Shown here piece after piece: positions 1 through 9,342 of a stretch of DNA of 45,470 bases. The position numbers and the translations under genes are program-made. Source of the DNA: Kitasatospora griseola (GTDB taxonomy: Bacteria > Actinomycetota > Actinomycetes > Streptomycetales > Streptomycetaceae); contig NZ_BMRI01000007.1 of the NCBI RefSeq assembly GCF_014648555.1, forward strand, positions 52,156 through 97,625, in the 5' to 3' direction. Positions within the stretch are counted from its first letter, which is position 1, and every line of letters starts with the position of its first letter. Below the pieces are notes generated by a model, which was not told where the DNA came from, ran no database searches, and saw only the letters and a program-made list of their open reading frames with translations.

Positions 1-713
1 ATCACCTGCCGGTAGAGGCCGAGCAGTTGGGGCAGCAGGTGGGTGTAGTCGGCGAGGACTTCGATGCGCAGGTCGGGGTGGGCCCGGAAGCGGCGGATCT
101 TGGCCCGGGCGTTGCGCCGCGGCTTGGCGGGGAGGGCGGTCAGGTAGTCGTCGAAGGTGCGGGCGGTCAGAGCGAGTTCGGTGTCGGGCAGGCCGGGGGC
201 GAGGAAGAAGCCGGCGGCGCTGAGCGGTGCGCGCAGCGGGCCGAGGTCGGGGGCGGCGAAGTCCTTGAACACCACGGTGCCCAGGCGTTCGCGGCGTGCG
301 AAGTCGAGCACCGCGTCGACCAGCACCCGGCCGGCCGGGGCGTCGAGCGGGCGGGCGGTCAGCAGGTGGCCCTGGCCGAGCAGGTGGCCGCAGAACAGCA
401 TCGGCATCCGCAGCAGTCGGGGCGCGAGGCGGCGCAGCGGGGTGAGCAGGCGGCGTTCGTGGGGGCCGACGATCCGGTCGAGCATCAGGTCGCGGAACAG
501 GCAGAGCGGCAGGACGGCCACCACGTCGTCCTCCCTGCGGAGGGTCAGGTAGGCGTAGCCCGCGGGCCCGACCCGGCCGCGTTCGAGTGCGGTGAACACG
601 CCGCGGGACCACATCGGGTCGTCCGCGGGGGTGAGTCGCTCCCAGGCTCCGGGCGGCAACTCGTCGATGCTGCGCAGTACTTCGGCCCGGTAGCCGTCGT
701 CCGCCGGTGCCAT
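1..713 (-). CDS. FemAB/GNAT-like protein, partial (C-terminus off left edge)
   Basis: The ATG lies 4 bases after the stop of the upstream acyl-CoA-dehydrogenase gene, so the two are co-transcribed and probably translationally coupled. About 237 codons are visible; the stop is outside the window. The N-terminal part reads as a mixed alpha/beta domain (motifs VLRSIDELPPGAWERL, PMWSRGVFTALE, GPAGYAYLTLRREDDVVAVLPL, LMLDRIV), followed by LPAKPRRNARAKIRRFRAH. This pattern matches the acetyltransferase-fold FemAB-like / BioF2-like family often annotated as peptidogalycan biosynthesis or GNAT proteins, where KxRRxARxxxRRF is a conserved basic helix. The acyl or aminoacyl donor and acceptor are unknown. 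Position in an operon with a P450 and a flavoprotein suggests transfer onto a small molecule or carrier-bound intermediate, which is inference. Confidence 0.6.
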   Translation of the reverse strand, partial: MAPADDGYRAEVLRSIDELPPGAWERLTPADDPMWSRGVFTALERGRVGPAGYAYLTLRREDDVVAVLPLCLFRDLMLDRIVGPHERRLLTPLRRLAPRLLRMPMLFCGHLLGQGHLLTARPLDAPAGRVLVDAVLDFARRERLGTVVFKDFAAPDLGPLRAPLSAAGFFLAPGLPDTELALTARTFDDYLTALPAKPRRNARAKIRRFRAHPDLRIEVLADYTHLLPQLLGLYRQV

Positions 714-717
714 CGGC

Positions 718-1854
718 TCAGCCGATCCGCAGCGCGCGGCCGTCCAGGAACTCCCGCAGTGGGCGGGCCATCCTGGTGCGGGCCGGTGGGTGGAAGGTCA
801 GGCCGACGGCGGCGGAGGCGAGGTAGGAGCCGTCGGGCGAGCCGATGAAGGCCATGCCGCCGAGCGCCGCGAGGCAGGCCCGGGTGGTGCGGGCGATGGC
901 GTCCTGCGCGGCGTACCGGGCGGTCAGCGCCTGGACCAGCAGGGCCTCGTCCCAGTCCTCGTCGGCCATGGCCCGGGCGACGGCCTCGACGGCGAGCATC
1001 GCGGCCTCGACGGGGACGAGGTAGGGCGTCGGGTCGTCCTCGCCGCCGCCCTGGCGTTGCAGGACCCGTTCGACCAGGGCGCTCGCCATGCCGAGGTAGC
1101 CGGCGGTCAGCAGCACTTCGAACCAGAGGAAGCCCGCCACGTTGAGCGCGTCGGGCACGGCGTCGGCGGTGACCTCGGTCGCCACCACCATGCTCGGGTC
1201 CAACTCGACGTCGGTGAGCCGGACTTCGTCGCTCTCGGCGCCGGCCAGGATGGGCGTGCCCCAGAACGGGCGGACGGTGACGCCGGGGCTGGCGGCGGGG
1301 ATCAGCGCGACGGCCAGCCGCTCGACGCCGTCCGGGCCGGTGAGGGCGACGGAGGCTGTCAGCAGGTCCATCGAGCGGGACAGGCTGCACGGCATCTTGC
1401 TGCCGTTCAGCACGATCCGGTCGCCGCGCCGCTCGGCGGTGATGTGCGGGGTGAGGATGTTCTGGCCGGGCCGGCCCTCGGCGAAGCCGGACGCCACCAG
1501 CATCCGCTCCTTGGCGATGGCCTCCAGCAGCAGCCCTTCCAGGCCGTTGCCGTACTTGGCGGCCTCGACCAGGCCCGCGATGGAGAAGTGGTGCATGGTG
1601 GTGGCCACCGCAAGGGAGGGGCAGCGGGCGCCGACGGCGCGCTGCACCCGGACGGCCTGCAGGGCGCTCGCGCCCGCGCCGCAGTGGGCGGCGGGCACCA
1701 GCAGCCCGGGGCCGCCGGCGATCTTGAACTCCTCGATCGCCGGGCTGGGCGTCTGTTCCAGCGCCGCCAGCGGGTGGCGGGCGAGCGCCTGGTCCAACCC
1801 GGGCATGAGCGACTCGAGTTCGGCGCGTTCGCGGTGCAGGAAGTTCACGGGCAC
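718..1854 (-). CDS. Acyl-CoA dehydrogenase-like flavoprotein
   Basis: 378 aa, close to the usual ACAD length. The all-helical N-terminal domain (AALEQTPSPAIEEFKIAGGPGLLVP, then VGARCPSLAVATTMHHFSIAG cut by ordinary ACAD-type helices), a middle beta domain (GQNILTPHITAERRGDRIVLNGSKMPCSLS; WGTPILAGAESDEVRLTDVELD) and a C-terminal helical bundle are all visible. The middle-domain pattern of substrate-side beta strands followed by VxLNGxK is characteristic of the family. Members act as FAD dehydrogenases of acyl-CoA or carrier-bound acyl groups, or as flavin N-hydroxylases of the isobutylamine N-hydroxylase type; the catalytic base could not be placed with confidence. It lies 43 bp after the P450 gene and 4 bp before the FemAB-like gene, so it probably belongs to one tailoring operon. 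Confidence 0.75.
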   Translation of the reverse strand: MPVNFLHRERAELESLMPGLDQALARHPLAALEQTPSPAIEEFKIAGGPGLLVPAAHCGAGASALQAVRVQRAVGARCPSLAVATTMHHFSIAGLVEAAKYGNGLEGLLLEAIAKERMLVASGFAEGRPGQNILTPHITAERRGDRIVLNGSKMPCSLSRSMDLLTASVALTGPDGVERLAVALIPAASPGVTVRPFWGTPILAGAESDEVRLTDVELDPSMVVATEVTADAVPDALNVAGFLWFEVLLTAGYLGMASALVERVLQRQGGGEDDPTPYLVPVEAAMLAVEAVARAMADEDWDEALLVQALTARYAAQDAIARTTRACLAALGGMAFIGSPDGSYLASAAVGLTFHPPARTRMARPLREFLDGRALRIG

Positions 1855-1897
1855 GTCCTTCGGGGAGGGGCGGTACGGCGCGTTCGGCGGGCGGCCG

Positions 1898-3205
1898 TCA
1901 GCCGGTCGCCGCCAGCGGCAGCGCGTCGAACGAGCGCAGGCAGGCCGAGGCGCGCCGCACCGGCGGCCCGGCCTGGGCGAGCCGGGGGAAGCGGGTGAGC
2001 AGCCGGCCCAGCAGCGCCGCGCCTTCGAGCCTGGCCAGTGCCGCGCCGAAGCAGTAGTGCGGACCGGCGCCGAAGCTCAGCACGTGGCGCTCGGGTCGGC
2101 GGACCAGGAACGCGTCCGGGTCCGGGTAGCGCCGAGGGTCGCGGTTGGCGGCGCCGAGCACGGTGGTGACGCTGCCTCCGGCGGGGACGGTGACACCGCC
2201 GACCTCGGTCGGCCGGGTGGCGAGCCGTTCGGTCATCAGCACCGGCCCGTCCCAGCGCAGCGACTCCTCGACCGCTCCGGGCAGCAGGCCGGGGTCGGCG
2301 CGGAGCTGCGCCGCCTGCTCGGGGTGGGTGAGCAGGGCGTGCACCGAGAGGCCGAGCAGTCCGGCGGTGGTCTCGAACCCGGCGACGAAGACCAGCACCA
2401 GGGTGTCCGCCAACTCCTGTTCGGTGAGCGGGCGTTCGGCGTTCACGGCGGTTTCGGTGGCTTCGGCGGATTCGGCTTTTCCGGCGGCGGCCTGGGCGAG
2501 CAGCGCGGTGGCGAGGTCCTCGGCCGGTCGGGCGCGCCGTTCGTCCAGCAGGCGGGCGAAGTACTCTCGCAGCGCCGTCACCGCCCGGTCGGCGAGCCGC
2601 CAGTCCTCGTCGGAGCGCACCGGTTCCAGCAGGCGCGCGGCGTCGCGTCCGAGCCGGTGGAAGTGTTCCTGATCGGCGGGCGGCACTCCGATCAGTCCAC
2701 CCACCACGGCGACCGGCAGCGGATATCCGACCAGGTCCTGGAAGTCCGCGGCGCCGCCGTCGGAGGTCGCGTCGGCGAAACGGTCCAGCAGTTCGTCGAC
2801 GGTCTTCTCCACCGCCGCCGACAGCGCGCCCATCCGCCGGGGGCCGAACGCCCGCACCAGCGGGCCGCGCAGCCGTTCGTGGGCGGGGCCGTTGGTGCCG
2901 AGCAGCGAGGTGTAGAAGTAGTCCGCCGCCGGGTGGGCCAGCCACTCGGGGCGCTCCCGCTCCAGCCACTGCCGGTCGGGCACCGCGAAGGCCGGGCTCG
3001 ACAGGGCGGCCTGGCAGTCGGCGAACCCGGTCAGGAAGCGGGTGTCCAGCTCCTCGTGGTGGAGCACCGGCGCGAGGCGGCGCAGTTCGGCCAGCGGGGC
3101 GTACGGGTTCTCGCGGGCCTCCGGCGCGAAGACCGACAGCAGGATTCCGCCCGCATTCGTCGTCCGGTCGCCCGCCTGCGTCTGCCCAGCCGCGGAAGCG
3201 TTCAT
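1898..3205 (-). CDS. Cytochrome P450
   Basis: 435 aa from the ATG at 3205; a GTG four codons upstream (3217) is also in frame but has a poorer Shine-Dalgarno. The soluble bacterial class I P450 signature is complete: I-helix oxygen-activation motif AGFETT (about residues 275-280), K-helix ExxR in EESLR (about 313-317), and the haem loop FGAGPHYCFG with the axial Cys at about residue 385. No membrane anchor is present, and an external ferredoxin and reductase would be needed; none is encoded nearby. It is the first gene of the visible P450, ACAD-like, FemAB-like operon. The substrate is unknown; the setting suggests hydroxylation in a specialised-metabolite pathway continuing beyond the left edge. 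Confidence 0.93.
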   Translation of the reverse strand: MNASAAGQTQAGDRTTNAGGILLSVFAPEARENPYAPLAELRRLAPVLHHEELDTRFLTGFADCQAALSSPAFAVPDRQWLERERPEWLAHPAADYFYTSLLGTNGPAHERLRGPLVRAFGPRRMGALSAAVEKTVDELLDRFADATSDGGAADFQDLVGYPLPVAVVGGLIGVPPADQEHFHRLGRDAARLLEPVRSDEDWRLADRAVTALREYFARLLDERRARPAEDLATALLAQAAAGKAESAEATETAVNAERPLTEQELADTLVLVFVAGFETTAGLLGLSVHALLTHPEQAAQLRADPGLLPGAVEESLRWDGPVLMTERLATRPTEVGGVTVPAGGSVTTVLGAANRDPRRYPDPDAFLVRRPERHVLSFGAGPHYCFGAALARLEGAALLGRLLTRFPRLAQAGPPVRRASACLRSFDALPLAATG

Positions 3206-3377
3206 GCGCTCGCCCACCTTCGCCCGCCCGGACGCGGGCAGGCCTGTCGAATCGACTCGTGAATTCCACGCCGTTCGGACAGAGAGTACCGGAAAGGGAA
3301 TCCCGGAAATAGCCGTTCAGAATTGAAGTGGCCATCCTGCGATAGGAATTACTACCCGTCAGATCATTCACGGAAAG
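3206..3377 (-). promoter_or_regulatory. Probable promoter/leader region of the P450 operon
   Basis: This interval between the GH65 stop and the P450 start is noticeably more AT-rich than its surroundings, with AATTCC, TATTTCC and TAGTAATT-like stretches on the minus strand, as expected of a promoter. No single -35/-10 pair stands out and no clear terminator hairpin for the upstream GH65 gene was seen. Confidence 0.35.
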
Positions 3378-5804
3378 TCAGAGGGCGAATTTGTGGCTCT
3401 CCCCCGGCCGCAGCGCGACGGCGGTGCTGCGCACCCCGACCCGCACCGGCCGCTCGGCGTCGGCGCCCAGGGCGACGGTGACGCTGTGCCGGTCGACGCG
3501 GATCCGCACGTCCCGGTGGCCGCGGTAGCGCACGTCCAGGTCGAGGCTGCCGAGCGCGCACGGCAGCTGCGGGTCCAGCCACAGCGCGTCCTCGCGCAAC
3601 TCCAGCCCGGTGTAGCAGCGTTGCAGCAGGTCGGCGGCGCCGGCCATCGCCCCGAGGTGGACGCCCTCCCGGGTGGTGCCGCCCTGGGCGTCCACCAGGT
3701 CGGCGGTGAGCGCGTCGCGGAAGTGCCGCCAGGAGGCCCGGCGGTCGCAGCGGGTCAGCACCCAGGCGTGCACCACGGAGCTGAGCGTCGAGCCGTGCAC
3801 GGTGCGGTCCAGGTAGTAGGAGACGGTGCGGCGCATCAGCTCGTACCCCGCGGGGTGGCCGAGGCGGCGCAGCAGGTCGCGCACCTCACCGGCGGAGAAC
3901 AGGTACCAGAGCATCAGCACGTCGGCCTGCTTGGACGCCCGGTACCGGTTGACGGTGTCGCCCTCGGCCTCCAGGATCCGGTCGAGGCGGCGCAGGTCCG
4001 GGTAGCGCCGGCGGTAGGTCTCCCAGTCGAGTTCGGCGAGCCGCTGGTAGCCGTCGAACTGGCTGATCACCCCGTCGTGGAACGGCACGTGCAGCCGGCG
4101 GCCGATCTCCTGCCAGCGCTCCGGCTCCGCGGCGTCCAGCGCGAGGCGCTCGGTCAGTTCGCCGCGCCGGCGCTCGGGCAGGACGCGCAGCGCGTCCCGG
4201 GCGCGGGCCAGCACCCAGGAGGCGAGCACGTTGGTGTAGGCGTTGTCGTCCAGCCCGGGCCCCTGCGCCCACGGGTAGGCGTCGTGGTACTCGTCCGGTC
4301 CGAGGACGCCGCGGATCGACCAGCGGTCGCGGCCCGGGTCGTGGGCGGCGGCCGAGGCCCAGTAGCGGGCGATCTCCAGCAGGGGTTCGGCGCCGGCATC
4401 GGCGAGGAAGTCGAGGTCGCCGGTGGCCCGGTAGTACTCCCAGATGTTGTAGGCGACCGCCGAGCCGATGTGCCGCTGCAAGTGGGTGTGGTCGGGCAGC
4501 CAGCGACCGGACAGCGGGTTGAGGTGGACCTGCGGCGACTGCTCCTGCCCGTCGCTCCCGCTCTGCCACGGGTAGCTCGCGCCGCGCCGGCCCTCGGCGC
4601 GGGCGGCCCGCCGGGCGGCGTCGAGCCGACGCCGGCGGTAGCGCAGCACCGCGCGGGCGAGTTCGGGGAGGCGCAGGTTCAGCACCCGCAGCACGAACAG
4701 CTCGTCCCAGAAGACGTGGCCGCGGTACGCCTCGCCGTGCAGGCCGCGGGCGGGGATGCCGACGTCGAGGTCGGCGGAGTGCTCGGAGCAGGTCTGCAGC
4801 AGGTGGAACAGGTCGAGGTGCAGCGGGCCGAGGCCGGGGAAGTCGGCGTCGATCCTCAGGCGCTCCCACAACTGCTCCCAGCGCAGCGCGTGTTCGGCCA
4901 GCAGCCGGTCGAAGTCCGCGGCCTCGGCGGCGAGTTGCCGGGCGGCCTCCAGCGGGTCGCCGGTGGCCGGGTCGTGCGAGGTGTGGACGGCGACCACCTT
5001 GTCGACGGTGACGGGCCGGCCCGGGGTGACGTCCAGCGCCAGGGTCTGCGTCACCAGGCCCGGGCGGGCCCGCGTCCGGACCTCGGCCTCGACGGGCCGG
5101 CCGCCGGCCCGCACCCGGTGCCGGGCGGCGAGCGCGATCCGCCGGCCGGGCCCGGTGGCCACCTCCAGCCACAACTCTCCGTCCGGGCAGGCCTCCTGGC
5201 GCAGCGGGGTGAGGTGGCGGTCGGCCAGGCCGGCGTACCGGGGCACGCCCGCGTTGGTGACGGTGCCGTCGAGGGCGGAGCGGACTTCGAGCCGGCCGGA
5301 CCAGTTCTCGGCGGTGAGCACGGTCTCCAGCGCGGCGAGGTGCGGGCTGGCCTGGCTGGCGATCCGGCGCTGGACCAGCCGGGTGCGCCGCCCGACGCCG
5401 TCCACGCACACCGCCCGGCGGGTCAACACGCCCTGCCGCAGGTCGAGTTCGAGTTCCTGCTCGACGGGCGGCCCGGTGAACCACTCGGCGCCCTCGCAGC
5501 GGAAGGTGACGGGCAGCCAGTTCGGGCAGTTCACCAGGTCCTCGTGGGTGAACACCCGCCCGCCGACCTCGGAGTCGGCGCGGTCGTAGCAGCCCGCCAG
5601 GTAGGTGCCGGGGTAGTGCTCGCCGCCCGCCACCGCCTCGGGGGCCGCGCCCCGGGTGACCAGGTAGCCGTTGCCGACGGCGCACAATGCCTCCCGTAGC
5701 CCTTCCTCGGCGGGCGCGTACCCGGTGTAGCGCAGCCGCCACGGATCGGGCATCGGACAGCCGCGGGCGGCGTCGGACGGCCGGTGGGGAGGGTCGGGTT
5801 CCAC
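3378..5804 (-). CDS. Glycoside hydrolase family 65 protein (disaccharide phosphorylase/hydrolase)
   Basis: 808 aa, the usual length of GH65 maltose, trehalose or kojibiose phosphorylases. The GTG start at 5804 has a near-perfect GGAGGTGA Shine-Dalgarno five bases upstream, so it is preferred over the ATG 17 codons in. An N-terminal beta-sandwich (GNGYLVTRG, YPGTYLAGCYDR) precedes the (alpha/alpha)6 barrel with VFWDELFVLRVL, YPWQSGSDGQEQ and GVLGPDEYHDAY; Glu505 in GPDEYH is the expected general acid. KQADVLMLWYLF and the HGSTLSSVVHAWV loop, which holds phosphate in the phosphorylases, are also present. It therefore probably phosphorolyses an alpha-glucoside in the cytoplasm. The usual beta-phosphoglucomutase partner is not adjacent. 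The neighbours (two alcohol dehydrogenases, beta-CASP nuclease, Rv1733c-like protein) suggest a stress or low-oxygen role; disaccharide specificity cannot be read from sequence. Confidence 0.9.
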   Translation of the reverse strand: MEPDPPHRPSDAARGCPMPDPWRLRYTGYAPAEEGLREALCAVGNGYLVTRGAAPEAVAGGEHYPGTYLAGCYDRADSEVGGRVFTHEDLVNCPNWLPVTFRCEGAEWFTGPPVEQELELDLRQGVLTRRAVCVDGVGRRTRLVQRRIASQASPHLAALETVLTAENWSGRLEVRSALDGTVTNAGVPRYAGLADRHLTPLRQEACPDGELWLEVATGPGRRIALAARHRVRAGGRPVEAEVRTRARPGLVTQTLALDVTPGRPVTVDKVVAVHTSHDPATGDPLEAARQLAAEAADFDRLLAEHALRWEQLWERLRIDADFPGLGPLHLDLFHLLQTCSEHSADLDVGIPARGLHGEAYRGHVFWDELFVLRVLNLRLPELARAVLRYRRRRLDAARRAARAEGRRGASYPWQSGSDGQEQSPQVHLNPLSGRWLPDHTHLQRHIGSAVAYNIWEYYRATGDLDFLADAGAEPLLEIARYWASAAAHDPGRDRWSIRGVLGPDEYHDAYPWAQGPGLDDNAYTNVLASWVLARARDALRVLPERRRGELTERLALDAAEPERWQEIGRRLHVPFHDGVISQFDGYQRLAELDWETYRRRYPDLRRLDRILEAEGDTVNRYRASKQADVLMLWYLFSAGEVRDLLRRLGHPAGYELMRRTVSYYLDRTVHGSTLSSVVHAWVLTRCDRRASWRHFRDALTADLVDAQGGTTREGVHLGAMAGAADLLQRCYTGLELREDALWLDPQLPCALGSLDLDVRYRGHRDVRIRVDRHSVTVALGADAERPVRVGVRSTAVALRPGESHKFAL

Positions 5805-5943
5805 GGCTCACCTCCGTTCGCGCGCCGGGGCCCGTTCTCCAGTGTGCCCACCGACCGGCCGCCGCTGTCGCGCCGGGCGGCGGGGCGGGCGGACACCGGG
5901 GAGGCTGGTGGACGGAGCCGAAACCGCGCAGGGAGTGAGAGCG
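5805..5943. promoter_or_regulatory. Divergent promoter region, GH65 / alcohol dehydrogenase
   Basis: The 139 bp between two divergent starts must hold both promoters. It contains the GGAGGTGA Shine-Dalgarno of the GH65 gene (minus strand) and GGGAGTGAG in front of the dehydrogenase. No convincing operator palindrome was found. Confidence 0.4.
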
Positions 5944-6987
5944 ATGAAGGCGCTGACCTACCACGGGCCCGGCCGCCGCACCTGGGACGAGGTCCCCGAT
6001 CCGGTGGTCCGCGACCCCGAGGACGCGGTGGTCCGGGTGGACGCCGTCACCATCTGCGGCACCGACCTGCACATCCTGGGGGGCGACGTGCCCGAGGTCA
6101 CCGAGGGCCGGGTGCTCGGACACGAGGCGGTCGGCACGGTCGTCGAGACCGGCAGCGCGGTGCGCACGATCGCCGTGGGCGACCGGGTGCTGGTCTCGTG
6201 CATCTCCGCCTGCGGCCGCTGCGGGTACTGCCGGCACGGCACGTACGGCCAGTGCACGGGCGGCGGCGGGTGGATCCTCGGGCACCTGGTCGACGGCACC
6301 CAGGCCGAGTACGTGCGCACCCCGTTCGCCGACAGCTCGCTGCACAGGCTGCCGGACGGCGTCGACGACGAGACGGCGCTGATGTTCGCCGACATCCTGC
6401 CGACCGCGTACGAGGTCGGCGTGCTGAACGGCCGGGTGGGCCCCGGCGACACCGTCGCGATCGTCGGCGCAGGCCCGATCGGGCTGGCCGCGATCGCCAC
6501 CGCGCGGCTGTACAGCCCGCGCCGGATCGTCGCCGTCGACCTGGTGGCGAGCCGGCTGGCCGCGGCCGAACGGGCCGGCGCGGACGAGGTGCTGCACGCC
6601 GAGGACGGCGCGGAGCAGCCGGTGCGCGCGCTCTCCCCCGACGGGCTCGGCGTCGACGTGGCGATCGAGGCGGTCGGCGTCCCCGACACCTTCGAGCTGT
6701 GCACCCGGCTGGTGCGTCCGGGCGGCCGGGTGGCCAACGTCGGAGTGCACGGCAGGCCCGCCGTGCTGCACCTGGAGGAGCTGTGGATCAGGAACGTCAC
6801 CGTCACCACGGGCCTGGTCGACACCCGCACCACCCCGCTGCTGCTGGACCTGCTCGCGGCCGGCCGACTGGCGACGGGCGGACTGGTCACGCACCGCTTC
6901 GCCCTGGACCAGATGCCGGAGGCGTACGACGTGTTCGCCGACGCGGCGGGCACCGGCGCGCTCAAGGTCGCCCTGTTCCGGCCCTGA
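5944..6987 (+). CDS. Zinc-dependent alcohol dehydrogenase (MDR family)
   Basis: 347 aa from the ATG preceded by GGGAGTGAG; an upstream in-frame extension has no protein-like character. Catalytic zinc ligands are Cys38 (CGTDLHILGGD) and His60-Glu61 (GHEAVGTV). The structural-zinc lobe is CGRCGYCRHGTYGQC with Cys90, 93, 96 and 104. The Rossmann motif is IVGAGPIGLAAI. This is the classic tetrameric zinc ADH / threonine-dehydrogenase-like arrangement, oxidising or reducing a small alcohol/aldehyde with NAD(P). It is divergent from the GH65 gene and convergent with the beta-CASP gene. Homologous zinc dehydrogenases occur in actinobacterial dormancy/hypoxia gene sets, so a redox-balancing role is plausible but inferred. 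Confidence 0.93.
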   Translation: MKALTYHGPGRRTWDEVPDPVVRDPEDAVVRVDAVTICGTDLHILGGDVPEVTEGRVLGHEAVGTVVETGSAVRTIAVGDRVLVSCISACGRCGYCRHGTYGQCTGGGGWILGHLVDGTQAEYVRTPFADSSLHRLPDGVDDETALMFADILPTAYEVGVLNGRVGPGDTVAIVGAGPIGLAAIATARLYSPRRIVAVDLVASRLAAAERAGADEVLHAEDGAEQPVRALSPDGLGVDVAIEAVGVPDTFELCTRLVRPGGRVANVGVHGRPAVLHLEELWIRNVTVTTGLVDTRTTPLLLDLLAAGRLATGGLVTHRFALDQMPEAYDVFADAAGTGALKVALFRP

Positions 6988-7017
6988 CCCGCGGCCCGCC
7001 CCGCCGGGGAGCGAGTC

Positions 7018-8433
7018 TCAGCGCACCAGCACCCGTTCGCCCGAGCGCGGCACCACGGCCGTCCACCCGAGTTCGCGGTCGATCCGGTCGCGCAGCGCCT
7101 GCGCGCCCTCGGGTTCGCCGTGCACCAGGTAGGTCGCGGACGGCGCGGGGGCCGGGCGCAGCCAGTCGACGATCTCGGCGGCGTCCGCGTGCGCCGAGAA
7201 CGCGGGGACGTCGACGACCTCCGCCCGGACGGGCACGTAACCGCCGTACATCTTCAGCACCCGGGCCCCGTCGACCAGGTCGCGGGCGCGGGTGCCCGCG
7301 GCGGCGTAGCCGACCACGACCACGGTGTTGCGGGGGTCGGGCAGCAGCCGGTGCAGGTGGTGCACGACGCGCCCGCCGGTGGCCATGCCGGACGCCGACA
7401 CCAGGATCGACGGCAGGTGCGACTGCTCCAGCTGCCGCGACTCCGCCGGCGAGCGGACCGGCCGGAACGGCTCCGGGCTGATCGCGGCCTCACCGCGGGC
7501 GAGCACCTCGGGCCGCAACTCGGGGGCCCGGTCGGCGAACGCGTCCTGGTAGATCCGCAGCGTGGCGAGCGCCATCGGGCTGTCCACGTGCACGGGGGCG
7601 CTGATCGGCAGCCGCCCGGCGCGGCGGAGTTCGGCGAGCTGGTGCAGCACCACTTCGGTGCGGTCGACGGCGAAGGACGGGATGACGACGGTGCCGCCGC
7701 GGGCCAGCGTCCGGTCGAGCGCGTTGGCGAACTGCGCGCGGGCGGCGGTCTCCTCGTGCCGACGGTTGCCGTAGGTGGACTCCATCAGCAGCACGTCGGC
7801 GCCGGTGAACGGGTCGGGCGGGTTCAGCAGCGGGTGGACGGGGCGGCCGAGGTCGCCGCTGGCCGCGAGGGTGTGGCCGTCCTCCAGGGTGAGGTGCACC
7901 CAGGACGAGCCGAGGATGTGCCCGGCGGGGTGCAGGCGCAGCACCGTCCGGTCCGCGATCTCGATCTCCGCGTGGTGCGCGACGGGGTCGAACAGCGCCA
8001 GCGCCCGCTCCACGTCCTCCTCGGTGTACAGCGGCAGCGCGGGCCGGTGCTTGGACCAGCCGTGCCGGTTGGCGTGGTCGGCGTCCTCCTGCAGCAGGTG
8101 GGCGCTGTCCCGCAGGATCAGCTCGGCGATCCGGGCCGTGTACGGGGTGGTGAAGACCGGCCCCCGGAACCCGTCCGCGACCAGCCTGGGCAGGTAGCCG
8201 CAGTGGTCCAGGTGCGCATGCGTGAGCACCACGCAGTGCACGTCCCTGGGATCGAGCGGCAGCGACCGCCGGTTGCGCCGCCGCAGCTCGGCCAACCCCT
8301 GGAACAGCCCGCAGTCGATCATGACCCGGGCATGGTCGGTCTCCACCAGGAACTTGCTCCCGGTGACGGTACCGACCCCGCCCAGAAACGTGAGCAACCC
8401 CGGCCGCGGCATCGGGGCGGGCTGATTCTCCAT
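7018..8433 (-). CDS. MBL-fold beta-CASP ribonuclease-like hydrolase (CPSF73/YSH1-type)
   Basis: 471 aa from the ATG at 8433, which has GGGAGG five bases upstream; an upstream extension of the frame looks non-coding. The metallo-beta-lactamase zinc motif [10 protein letters not shown] (His72, His74, Asp76, His77) is intact. [11 protein letters not shown] and ASGDLGRP follow, then a beta-CASP domain ([22 protein letters not shown]) and the C-terminal RNA-specificity segment ([34 protein letters not shown]). These are hallmarks of the COG1236 exonuclease family acting on RNA. The gene stands 169 bp from the Rv1733c-like gene in the same direction and may share its transcript. In actinobacteria this type of MBL protein is often found with universal-stress and Rv1733c-type genes. 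Confidence 0.92.
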   Translation of the reverse strand: MENQPAPMPRPGLLTFLGGVGTVTGSKFLVETDHARVMIDCGLFQGLAELRRRNRRSLPLDPRDVHCVVLTHAHLDHCGYLPRLVADGFRGPVFTTPYTARIAELILRDSAHLLQEDADHANRHGWSKHRPALPLYTEEDVERALALFDPVAHHAEIEIADRTVLRLHPAGHILGSSWVHLTLEDGHTLAASGDLGRPVHPLLNPPDPFTGADVLLMESTYGNRRHEETAARAQFANALDRTLARGGTVVIPSFAVDRTEVVLHQLAELRRAGRLPISAPVHVDSPMALATLRIYQDAFADRAPELRPEVLARGEAAISPEPFRPVRSPAESRQLEQSHLPSILVSASGMATGGRVVHHLHRLLPDPRNTVVVVGYAAAGTRARDLVDGARVLKMYGGYVPVRAEVVDVPAFSAHADAAEIVDWLRPAPAPSATYLVHGEPEGAQALRDRIDRELGWTAVVPRSGERVLVR

Positions 8434-8602
8434 GACGGCCTCCCAAAGCTCCGCCTCCCAGCATCCGCCCACCCCACCCCACGGGCACAGCCGACCGAAC
8501 GCCCTGCAACCCGCCCCGGGCCACCTCGCCGGTCGACGCCACTGCCGCGCATGCCCGAGCGGATCAGCTCGGCTCGGCCGACGCCACCGCCCCACCGGGC
8601 AG

Positions 8603-9178
8603 TCAACTCGGCTGGCGTCGCGTCCACTGCGGTTCGATCTGCTGCCACTCCGCGTCCCAGCCCGCGTAGCGGCGGCGGTTCAGGAGGTGCAGGGTGCCCT
8701 TCCAGGTGAGCATGCTGAGCAGCGGTACGGCGGTGACGGTGAGGAGTGCGGCGGTCGCCGCGACCGCGATCGCTTCGCCGGTGCCGGCCGGTTGCGGGAC
8801 GACCCGGCTGCGGTCGTCCACCCAGATCTGCACCGGGGTGCCGGCCCGCTGCCCGGAGGGGACGACCGCGCTCGCCAGGTGGTCGGCGCCGTCGGAGTTC
8901 CAGGCGACGGCGGCGCGGGTCGTGGTGATGCCGACCGCGGCCGGGACGTCCGCGACGAGTTGTGCCGTCACCGGGTGCCGGTCGGTGCTCTCCTCCCGGA
9001 CGACCCGGGCCTGGTCCTGGTGGACCGCGAGGCCGACGGCGATCGCCGCGGGGACTCCGCCGATCGCCACCAGCAGCAGCGTTCGCGCCGCCCACCATTG
9101 CAGGCGGTCACTGCTCCGCCTCAGTGGGTTCTTCCGTTGCTGCGGATGCGCATGCAATGCCGCCCGCCTCCTCGCCAC
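8603..9178 (-). CDS. Rv1733c-like integral membrane protein
   Basis: 191 aa if it starts at GTG 9178; a TTG seven codons in, nine bases after AGGAGG, is an equally good start. The order of features is diagnostic of the Rv1733c family: a basic N-terminus with [11 protein letters not shown], one transmembrane helix ([20 protein letters not shown]), an extracytoplasmic domain of about 90 residues with [15 protein letters not shown], a second transmembrane helix ([19 protein letters not shown]), and a short basic tail containing [22 protein letters not shown]. The molecular function is unknown. The mycobacterial relative is a DosR-regulon antigen, which links this neighbourhood to hypoxia or stress by analogy. 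Confidence 0.85.
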   Translation of the reverse strand: MARRRAALHAHPQQRKNPLRRSSDRLQWWAARTLLLVAIGGVPAAIAVGLAVHQDQARVVREESTDRHPVTAQLVADVPAAVGITTTRAAVAWNSDGADHLASAVVPSGQRAGTPVQIWVDDRSRVVPQPAGTGEAIAVAATAALLTVTAVPLLSMLTWKGTLHLLNRRRYAGWDAEWQQIEPQWTRRQPS

Positions 9179-9342
9179 ACGTCCTGGCCCTGTTCTCCCC
9201 CAGCTTTTCGGGGACGGTGGTGCCGCCGCATGGTCCGGTCGGCCCTATTCGGCCCGACAACAGGCCCGGGTCGCCGGGCCGACTCGTCCCCTCCGCGGGG
9301 TCGGAGCACGCTGAAGGGAGGATCCGACAGCCGGGAGGACGC
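9179..9342. promoter_or_regulatory. Divergent promoter region, Rv1733c-like / second alcohol dehydrogenase
   Basis: 164 bp between divergent starts. A small inverted repeat GGCCCG-N6-CGGGCC lies at 9263-9280, and two GGCCC direct repeats lie just before it. These could be operator half-sites, but such GC palindromes arise easily in this genome. GGGAGG precedes the dehydrogenase ATG by four bases. Confidence 0.35.

Noticed and set aside
27..848. Plus-strand frame at the left edge
   Set aside because: Antisense to the FemAB-like gene, which has a coupled start and protein-like composition.
9263..9280. DevR/DosR box upstream of the Rv1733c-like gene
   Set aside because: The palindrome is GC-only, lacks the AT-rich centre of the mycobacterial site, and similar sequences are common by chance here.
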